NCBI GenBank assembly: GCA_028282865.1
Contig: JANQHA010000289.1
Coordinates: forward strand, 1-6,366
Direction: 5' to 3'
Length of the DNA stretch: 6,366 nucleotides
DNA from: Oligoflexales bacterium
GTDB taxonomy: Bacteria > Bdellovibrionota_B > Oligoflexia > Oligoflexales > CACXFL01
In this document: in pieces, positions 1-4,932 of the stretch
Position numbering within the stretch: position 1 is the stretch's first letter
How the letters are laid out: every line of letters begins with the position of its first letter
The notes under the pieces: generated by a model
The model's database searches: none
What the model was told of the DNA's origin: nothing
The model's input: the letters and a program-made list of their open reading frames with translations, nothing else
Translations under genes and position numbers: made by a program

Positions 1-323
1 AAGTCGTCCGCCGAATGCTGCTGCACTTCAAATTCAGGTGCGATCGCAAATTTAACTTTGTTAGCCTTTAGTCCAAAGCAAGAGACTATAATGTATAGAT
101 TGTGTTCCTTAAGGTAGGGCTTAAGTTTTGTCAAATACAGCTTCGCCATCTCAGTTTCGTGTGGTTTAGTAGCCGCCATGCACGTGGAACCACCTGCGGC
201 AATATGTACGTATATTTTGTCGGTCAAGGTCTTTGTTACATCATTGACTGAAATTGAATTATTAAAATGGTCGCCACATGCGGTGGTTAAGCCGACTAAC
301 ATAAAGCCGATTATTATTTTCAT
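1..323 (-). CDS. Putative lipoprotein of unrecognised family (partial, C-terminus beyond window edge)
   Basis: The minus-strand frame is open from ATG at 323 to the window edge, giving 107 codons with no stop. The N-terminus MKIIIGFMLVGLTTAC is a short lipoprotein signal: Lys2, a hydrophobic core, and a lipobox LTTAC with Cys16 as the likely lipidated residue. Gly17-Asp18 follow, so there is no Asp at +2, which in enterobacteria favours the outer membrane. After a polar linker (about 17-35) the mature part looks globular: IYVHIAAGGSTC (37-48), then a Lys-rich helix (57-73), then YIIVSCFG (77-84) and an IAPEFEV stretch. Cys48 and Cys82 could form a disulfide in the periplasm. I do not recognise the family and assign no enzyme activity. 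An AGGAG sequence (336-340) lies 12 nt upstream, which is rather long for a Shine-Dalgarno. The gene follows the GT-C gene after 45 nt without a visible terminator, so co-transcription is likely. It is real rather than a shadow because signal peptide, lipobox and SD all agree on one frame. Confidence 0.8.
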   Translation of the reverse strand, partial: MKIIIGFMLVGLTTACGDHFNNSISVNDVTKTLTDKIYVHIAAGGSTCMAATKPHETEMAKLYLTKLKPYLKEHNLYIIVSCFGLKANKVKFAIAPEFEVQQHSADD

Positions 324-368
324 GTCAGAAAAAAACTCCTATTTAAGGACCTTGCAGAATCTAAATCG

Positions 369-1862
369 CTAAAACCGGTACACGGTAAAGTCACCAATCA
401 CAGCCACTTCGGTTAGTTGGTCGATGACATCTTCTAACCCACCTTTCGGCGTATGTGCCAGAATAAGCTCAAATCCGTAGTTATCTCTGAGGTCATCAAG
501 TTTCTCAGGACTTATATGATTAAACCGAACCCCTTTGCGGTGGATGTGATAGAGGTACACTGCTGGTGATTTATCTCCTACAATCACCACCCGTTTGTCT
601 TCTGGAAGGTGGCTTCGGATTTCTTCGACCCGTTCGAGGAGCTCAATCGGAATCTGTCGATCCTTACCCCAGCGCCCTTCGACCCGAGTGTACATGACAA
701 CTGGCATCGCGATCATAAGCACTAGGATGACATATCGGTACTTAGTTTTTAGAAGTTGCTCGGCACCATAAGCTGATGCTAGTCCGGTCATGAGGATGGT
801 TGACGTTAGGTAATAGGAGTGATCCTCAAAAAGGGCACTAAAACATAAAGCATAAATAAAGAAACTAGTTAAATACAGTAGCCAAAAGGGTCCCCATGGT
901 TTCTTCCAGAACTTAGTTTTAATTGCGGTATACAGTCCAAATAAAAACATGGGTAACGCTGCGAGATTTACCACCATTTCTAAAAACCATTTGGGAAATG
1001 CTATTTTGATAACCCGCAAGAACTCAAGTGGCCCACCTTGGATCGGGGTGGGGTGTAAGGTGATGGTAAGTCCGCGCTCATCGGGAGCAGCCTGCTGCAG
1101 CAATATAGAATGCTTATACATGAAGTACCAGCAGATAAAAACGACGCCGCCACCCAGCGCTGCTTGAGTAATGATTTTAGAATCTTTGTTGGCTAGATAT
1201 TTTGAAATAAATATCCAGGCAAGTGGCAGGCCAAAGAACATGTAGGTTGATTTCATTAACACTGCAATGGTTAAGCAAAACACTGCCAGCCAAAATTTCC
1301 AGCCTAAAGAGCGGCTGTCAATTGCAGCGATAAAAAACGATAATGAGAATAGGTAGAGCATCAGAGCTGGCATATTTGGTAGGATATTAAAAGAGTAATA
1401 GAAATAAAGGGGAGAGCTCGATATGAAAAAAGCCGTGAGTAGCGAGCGCATTTTCGAGAAGCCGATTCTTTGGGTAAAACTATAGACCGCAAATAACAGC
1501 AATAAATTCACCAAAAAAGTCACCACTCGAATGTTGTGGTGATGATAGCCAGTTAGAAAAAAAGTCTGACCTACCAACCAGTAAAGAGCAGGGAATTCTT
1601 GGTAAATATATCCCGGATCGTCATCTGACATGCGGATATCGCTCTTAGGGTATAAGATATTATTTTCTTCTTCGTAAAAGCTTCTAGCAGCCGAGCTGCC
1701 GATGACTTGACGCCAAGTGTGCTGACCAACGGGTGGTTCGCCAAAGAAGGGCAGGTGAAGCAGAGTCTGCAAACCAATGATAAAAATAAACACGTAGGAT
1801 GGCTTGGGGTTATCGATAAAGGAAAGTATGGAGTCGGCCTTTGATTTAAGGATGCTCGGCAT
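369..1862 (-). CDS. GT-C membrane glycosyltransferase (GT39/ArnT/PMT-like)
   Basis: This 497-residue polytopic protein probably transfers a sugar from polyprenyl-phosphate-sugar to an acceptor on the periplasmic side of the inner membrane, as GT-C enzymes do. After a short cytoplasmic N-terminus comes membrane span 1 (about 23-41), then a large loop with HTWRQ (48-52), acidic cluster D80-D82 and EFP (89-91). About ten further hydrophobic spans follow (roughly 112-130, 138-180, 188-222, 233-248, 296-313, 323-345, 349-365, 375-391), then a soluble tail (about 395-497). Other landmarks are SSPLYFYYS (149-157), VLMKSTYMF (201-209) and EDHSYY (346-351). All recur in the divergent gene at 4933. The loop acid seen there five residues before the RQ arginine (Asp20) is Gly46 here; E42, the DDD cluster or E89 could serve instead. 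ATG 1862 is supported by GGAG at 1872-1875, 9 nt upstream. The start lies inside the upstream GT2 gene (17-nt overlap), suggesting coupled translation. The acceptor and the sugar are unknown. Confidence 0.85.
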   Translation of the reverse strand: MPSILKSKADSILSFIDNPKPSYVFIFIIGLQTLLHLPFFGEPPVGQHTWRQVIGSSAARSFYEEENNILYPKSDIRMSDDDPGYIYQEFPALYWLVGQTFFLTGYHHHNIRVVTFLVNLLLLFAVYSFTQRIGFSKMRSLLTAFFISSSPLYFYYSFNILPNMPALMLYLFSLSFFIAAIDSRSLGWKFWLAVFCLTIAVLMKSTYMFFGLPLAWIFISKYLANKDSKIITQAALGGGVVFICWYFMYKHSILLQQAAPDERGLTITLHPTPIQGGPLEFLRVIKIAFPKWFLEMVVNLAALPMFLFGLYTAIKTKFWKKPWGPFWLLYLTSFFIYALCFSALFEDHSYYLTSTILMTGLASAYGAEQLLKTKYRYVILVLMIAMPVVMYTRVEGRWGKDRQIPIELLERVEEIRSHLPEDKRVVIVGDKSPAVYLYHIHRKGVRFNHISPEKLDDLRDNYGFELILAHTPKGGLEDVIDQLTEVAVIGDFTVYRF

Positions 1863-2637
1863 GAGGTTTAGCTCCTAAACTATTGTTCGTCGATGCTTCA
1901 ATAGATTTTTGACGATAATCTCCGCGAGATAACCACTTTTCTAGGAGGCAATAGATAATGATAAATAAATACCTAGAGCCCATCTCCTTAATCTTTAGCT
2001 TTGACTCGCCGGTAGTTCTATTAATCCAGTCATTAGGGATATAGGTGAAGGTATAACCACGAACAATCGCCTTGAGGGGGAGCTCTACTGTTAAGTTAAA
2101 GTGATGACTTAAGTGCGGGCGGGTTCCTTCGATGACTTCTCGACGGTACAGTTTGAAGGCATTGGTGGTGTCGTTGTAGCGAAGACCAAATAGTATCTGG
2201 ATACCGAAGTTAACGACTCGGTTTAATATTAGTTTTAAAATTGGGTAATCATAAGTCTTCGATTTGCGGGAAAACCGAGTTCCGAACACACAATCAACTT
2301 TGCTCTTTTCCATAGTTCTGAAGTAACGAACCAAATCCTCCGGCCTATCGGAAGCGTCGGCCATATACACTGCCACAGCATCTCCCGTAAACCGATCGAG
2401 GCCGTAGCGAACCGCTAAGCCAAAGCCGGGTTCCGTGGTGTTGTTCTCGTACCTAACGGACGGATGTTTTTCGGAAAGGCGCCTTAGGATCTCTTCTGTC
2501 TGATCGGTTGAGTGATCATTGATGACTAGAATCTCGTGATCAATCGATTCCTTCTCAAGGGTTTCGTAGAGTTTGACCACTGTATTCTCGATACAACCCT
2601 CTTCATTATGCCCAGGTATGACGACCGAAAGCTTCAT
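1846..2637 (-). CDS. DPM1-like family 2 glycosyltransferase (probable polyprenyl-phosphate glycosyltransferase)
   Basis: This 263-residue GT-A fold enzyme probably moves a sugar from a nucleotide donor onto polyprenyl phosphate at the cytoplasmic face, supplying the downstream GT-C enzyme. Visible motifs are the N-terminal strand VVIPGHNEE (5-13), the nucleotide-binding NDHSTD (40-45), the metal-site region YMADASDRPED (91-101), FGTRF (118-122), TTNAFKLYRREV (157-168) and WINRTTGESKLKI (204-216). This order is typical of dolichol/polyprenyl-phosphate mannosyltransferase-like GT2 proteins. The usual DxD reads MAD here (92-94), so only the second Asp is kept. A hydrophobic segment (about 221-235) is too short and solitary for the two- to four-span GtrB/ArnC layout; it may be one membrane anchor or an amphipathic helix. 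ATG 2637 lies 4 nt after the upstream stop, with GGA 7 nt before it, so translation is probably coupled. The tail (240-263) is polar and probably disordered. The sugar cannot be read from the sequence. Confidence 0.88.
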   Translation of the reverse strand: MKLSVVIPGHNEEGCIENTVVKLYETLEKESIDHEILVINDHSTDQTEEILRRLSEKHPSVRYENNTTEPGFGLAVRYGLDRFTGDAVAVYMADASDRPEDLVRYFRTMEKSKVDCVFGTRFSRKSKTYDYPILKLILNRVVNFGIQILFGLRYNDTTNAFKLYRREVIEGTRPHLSHHFNLTVELPLKAIVRGYTFTYIPNDWINRTTGESKLKIKEMGSRYLFIIIYCLLEKWLSRGDYRQKSIEASTNNSLGAKPHAEHP

Positions 2638-2641
2638 GATA

Positions 2642-3706
2642 TTATCCGTACCTTTGTTGACTGGCGTCTATGATTTCACTAAATATTTTCTTTAGATCGT
2701 ATTTGTAATTCCAATCGGGGTAGTCGTTTTGAAATGTTCTCACGTCGCTAACCCACCACATATGATCACCTTCGCGCGCTTGATCGGAGACTGTAAATTT
2801 GAGCCGCTTACCACAGAGCTCTTCGATTAAATCGATCGCTTCTAGCACTGAGCAATTACTATGACGAGATCCACCGATATTATAAACTGCTGCGCATTTA
2901 GGGTCGTTGTAAAAATGCCAAAATGCATTTACCAAGTCATGGGAATGTATGTTGTCGCGTACTTGTTTTCCTTTATATCCGAAGATCGTGTAAGGCTTGC
3001 CAGTGATCGCACATTTTATAAGGTAAGCAAGAAAACCATGGAGCTCAGCACCTGAGTGCGCTGGGCCAGTCAGACAGCCGCCGCGGAATACCCCTGTTTT
3101 AATACCAAAATACCGTCCATATTCTTGGGTTAAAACATCTGCTGCGACTTTACTTGCACCAAATAGACTGTGTTTAGACTGGTCAATGCTCATGGTCTCA
3201 TCAATGCCGTACTCGTGGAATTTGTGTGAATCATCTAGCTCCCATCTCGTTTCAGTCTCTACTAAAGGTAAACTGTTAGGTAAATCGCCGTAGACTTTAT
3301 TAGTGGATGTGAAGATGAAGACCGCTTCAGGGCAGAATTTACGGGTTGCCTCAAGTAACGTTAGTGTACCATTGGCATTAACACTAAAGTCGGTGAAAGG
3401 CTCTTTCGCGGCCCAATCATGGCTAGGTTGGGCGGCCGTATGAACTATGAGCTTAATATTTGAGCCGTATTTTTCGAATAAGTTATTTATATCCTTCTCG
3501 TTACGAATGTCGATATCGTTGTGACTAAAACCTGCTAAGGATGTCTTCAACTGGTCGGTATTCCATGTGACCGATCCATCATCACCAAAAAAATATTTGC
3601 GCAGGTTATTGTCGATGCCAACGACTTCTAAGCCTTGGTTATGAAGAAATTTGACCGTTTCACTACCAATCAGCCCTGAAGATCCCGTTACTAATGCGAT
3701 AGACAT
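2642..3706 (-). CDS. NAD-dependent nucleotide-sugar epimerase, CDP-paratose/tyvelose 2-epimerase-like (FxxxK variant)
   Basis: This 354-residue extended SDR protein has Rossmann glycine motif GSSGLIG (8-14), ribose-binding Asp32 at the end of the second strand, [10 protein letters not shown] (89-98) in the NAD-binding region, [10 protein letters not shown] (132-141) with the active-site Ser/Thr strand, and SLFGASK (180-186). Next come RGGCLTGP (208-215), the sugar-nucleotide-binding part [13 protein letters not shown] (243-255), YNIGG (275-279) and a GDHMWWVSD segment (313-321). The overall pattern fits CDP-paratose 2-epimerase (RfbE/Tyv) relatives, which oxidise and reduce the sugar with tightly held NAD. 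The usual catalytic Tyr of YxxxK is Phe182, with Lys186 kept. From memory SLFGASK recurs in one branch of this family, but I could not check. ATG 3706 has AGGA 5 nt upstream (3712-3715). It lies 15 nt after a paralogue of identical length and 4 nt before the GT2 gene. Substrate unknown: no CDP-paratose synthesis genes are in the window. Confidence 0.87.
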   Translation of the reverse strand: MSIALVTGSSGLIGSETVKFLHNQGLEVVGIDNNLRKYFFGDDGSVTWNTDQLKTSLAGFSHNDIDIRNEKDINNLFEKYGSNIKLIVHTAAQPSHDWAAKEPFTDFSVNANGTLTLLEATRKFCPEAVFIFTSTNKVYGDLPNSLPLVETETRWELDDSHKFHEYGIDETMSIDQSKHSLFGASKVAADVLTQEYGRYFGIKTGVFRGGCLTGPAHSGAELHGFLAYLIKCAITGKPYTIFGYKGKQVRDNIHSHDLVNAFWHFYNDPKCAAVYNIGGSRHSNCSVLEAIDLIEELCGKRLKFTVSDQAREGDHMWWVSDVRTFQNDYPDWNYKYDLKKIFSEIIDASQQRYG

Positions 3707-3721
3707 ATGCTTCCTCTCTAC

Positions 3722-4786
3722 TTATCCAAATATCTGCTTTGTTATTGATTCTTGTTCTTTAAGCCACCGGTAAATATCATCGACAATATTTTTAACATTT
3801 TTTTTCGGCGTCCAGTCAAATTGTCGTTTCGCTTTGAGGTTATCTGAAACGTACAGCGGAATATCAACTGCGGTCGTGGTGGAGTCACTGCCGATCGCGA
3901 TGTCGTTTCCTGTCACCTCTTGGCAAGTGCTTGTGAGTTCATAAAGTGATGTCGATGATTCAACCCCACCTCCAAGGTTAAATACTTCACAGCTGAGTTG
4001 ATCGATCTTGTTCCATTGAGCATCGACCGCTTCGAATAAGTCGCTTGGATGAAGGAGGTCTCTTACTTGTTTACCGGTTCCACCGAAGCCTATATATTTA
4101 AGTGGCTTATCAAAATAGTGATTAGCGACCCACATGGTGAACACACCTTGATCGACTTTGCCAAACTGCCCAGGGCCAGCTATCACCCCACAGCGATTTA
4201 CCACTGCCTTCATTCCGTAGGTATCTACATACTCTTGAAGTATAAGCTCTGATGCAAGTTTGGTTGCTCCGTAGAGCGAGCGTGGCTGCGAAGTGGTAAA
4301 ATCCTCATTGATACCTTTATTGGAAACCCCTGGTAAGGTTTGTTCTTGAGCAATTTCAAACCGAGTTTCCGTCTCGCTAAGCTGAATCTCTCGTAGCGGG
4401 CCGATCGAATAGACTCTGGAGGTCGAGAGGAAAATCATCTGAGGTGCAAACTTACGAGCGAACTCTAAACAGTTAAGTGTTCCGACTAAGTTGGTTTGCA
4501 GTAAATAATCGGGTGAGCCATTGAGGCCGGCTAAGACGCTAGGTTCTGCCGATGCTTCGATAAACAGGTCAAAAGTTTGATTAAGCTCGAACAAATCATC
4601 CTTGCTTCGGATATCACCATGAACGAACTCAATTTGGTGTTCTTTTAGCTTAGCGAGGTTGAGCTCAGAGCCACGGCGTTTAAGGTTATCAAATGCTGTG
4701 ATGCGAGCATTCGGATATCGCTCTTTAAAGTCTAACGCCATACCCGACCCAACAAAGCCACAGCCGCCGGTGATAAGTATCTTCAA
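3722..4786 (-). CDS. NAD-dependent nucleotide-sugar epimerase, CDP-paratose/tyvelose 2-epimerase-like (intact YxxxK)
   Basis: First gene of the operon, encoding a 354-residue extended SDR protein. Landmarks are GGCGFVG (7-13, GxxGxxG), Asp33 in TAFDNLKRRGSELNL (30-44), HGDIR (56-60), IEASAEPSVLAG (76-87), FLSTSRVY (119-126) with the active-site Ser/Thr strand, and SLYGATK (170-176) with catalytic Tyr172 and Lys176. Further on are NRCGVIAGPGQFGKVDQG (197-214), GKQVRDLLHPSDL (238-250) and FNLGGG (269-274). The DNLKRRGSELNL and EASAEPSVLAG blocks are, to my recollection, hallmarks of CDP-paratose/tyvelose 2-epimerase relatives. The likely reaction is NAD-assisted epimerisation of a nucleotide-linked hexose or deoxyhexose in the cytoplasm. 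The start is TTG at 4786: the codon before Lys2 is TTG, GAGG sits 5 nt upstream, and the MKILITGG start is exactly what the fold needs. The adjacent paralogue has a different catalytic motif, so the two probably do different steps or form a mixed complex (inference). CDP-tyvelose itself is not shown. Confidence 0.88.
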   Translation of the reverse strand: MKILITGGCGFVGSGMALDFKERYPNARITAFDNLKRRGSELNLAKLKEHQIEFVHGDIRSKDDLFELNQTFDLFIEASAEPSVLAGLNGSPDYLLQTNLVGTLNCLEFARKFAPQMIFLSTSRVYSIGPLREIQLSETETRFEIAQEQTLPGVSNKGINEDFTTSQPRSLYGATKLASELILQEYVDTYGMKAVVNRCGVIAGPGQFGKVDQGVFTMWVANHYFDKPLKYIGFGGTGKQVRDLLHPSDLFEAVDAQWNKIDQLSCEVFNLGGGVESSTSLYELTSTCQEVTGNDIAIGSDSTTTAVDIPLYVSDNLKAKRQFDWTPKKNVKNIVDDIYRWLKEQESITKQIFG

Positions 4787-4791
4787 AAAAA

Positions 4792-4795
4792 CCTC
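4792..4795 (-). promoter_or_regulatory. Shine-Dalgarno GAGG deciding the TTG start of the first epimerase gene
   Basis: On the minus strand GAGG is followed by five T residues and then TTG AAG ATA CTT. The spacing of 5 nt is good, and no ATG or GTG start exists in frame before the Rossmann motif, so TTG 4786 is the start. The site is flanked by a T9 run (4797-4805) and a T7 run (4785-4791, which includes the first two bases of the start codon). Confidence 0.75.
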
Positions 4796-4814
4796 GAAAA
4801 AAAAAGTGAACTCA

Positions 4815-4843
4815 TCTATATCTTAAAACGATTAATTTATCAA
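4815..4843 (-). promoter_or_regulatory. Probable sigma70-type promoter of the minus-strand glycosylation operon
   Basis: On the minus strand a -35 box TTGATA (4843-4838, five of six matches to TTGACA) and a -10 box TATAGA (4820-4815, four of six to TATAAT) are separated by exactly 17 nt. Transcription would start near 4807-4809, giving a leader of about 22 nt before the TTG start. It is the only intergenic space ahead of the operon, so its position fits. The call rests on consensus matching alone. Confidence 0.55.
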
Positions 4844-4852
4844 AAGTCTCTG

Positions 4853-4858
4853 TAAAAT
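4853..4858 (+). promoter_or_regulatory. Weak candidate -10 box for the divergent GT-C gene
   Basis: TAAAAT matches the -10 consensus at five of six bases and faces the plus-strand gene, but no convincing -35 lies 16-18 nt upstream. Transcription from here would begin near 4865, only a few bases before the ATG at 4871. This is one possible reading of the intergenic region, not a firm call. Confidence 0.25.
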
Positions 4859-4872
4859 CAGCGGCTATTTAT

Positions 4873-4878
4873 GGGGGG
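4873..4878 (+). repeat. Six-G homopolymer tract at the uncertain start of the divergent GT-C gene
   Basis: Six G residues begin with the G of an ATG at 4871-4873. Read from that ATG, the frame ends at TAA after eight codons. With seven or four G residues the same ATG would run straight into the open GT-C frame. The tract could be a slippage site, a base-calling error, or coincidence; see the findings. Confidence 0.6.
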
Positions 4879-4932
4879 CTTTCTAAGATCGCCTTAAAAA
4901 ATCAAACTATTGTATTAACTTGGGTATTCCGT

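Noticed and set aside
324..368. Possible terminator between the GT-C and lipoprotein genes (AAGGTCCTT near a T7 run on the minus strand)
   Set aside because: The near-palindrome is an odd-centred 9-mer with no loop and the T run does not directly follow a stem; the T run instead lies between an AGGAG and the ATG.
178..372. 64-codon plus-strand open frame at the left end
   Set aside because: It lies antisense to the lipoprotein gene, whose frame has a signal peptide, lipobox and SD; the plus-strand product has no recognisable features.
949..1167. Short open frames antisense or out of phase within the large genes (also 1571-1777, 2861-3055, 4049-4252)
   Set aside because: Each lies inside a well-supported gene, has no SD or domain signal, and reads as low-information protein.
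2642..4786. Naming the epimerases rfbE/tyv and the pathway CDP-tyvelose
   Set aside because: The similarity is at subfamily level only, one copy lacks the catalytic Tyr, and no CDP-paratose synthesis genes are in the window.
4871..4897. ATG at 4871 as a normal start for a small peptide
   Set aside because: The frame ends after eight codons and no good SD precedes it; it matters only as a possible frameshifted start of the GT-C gene.
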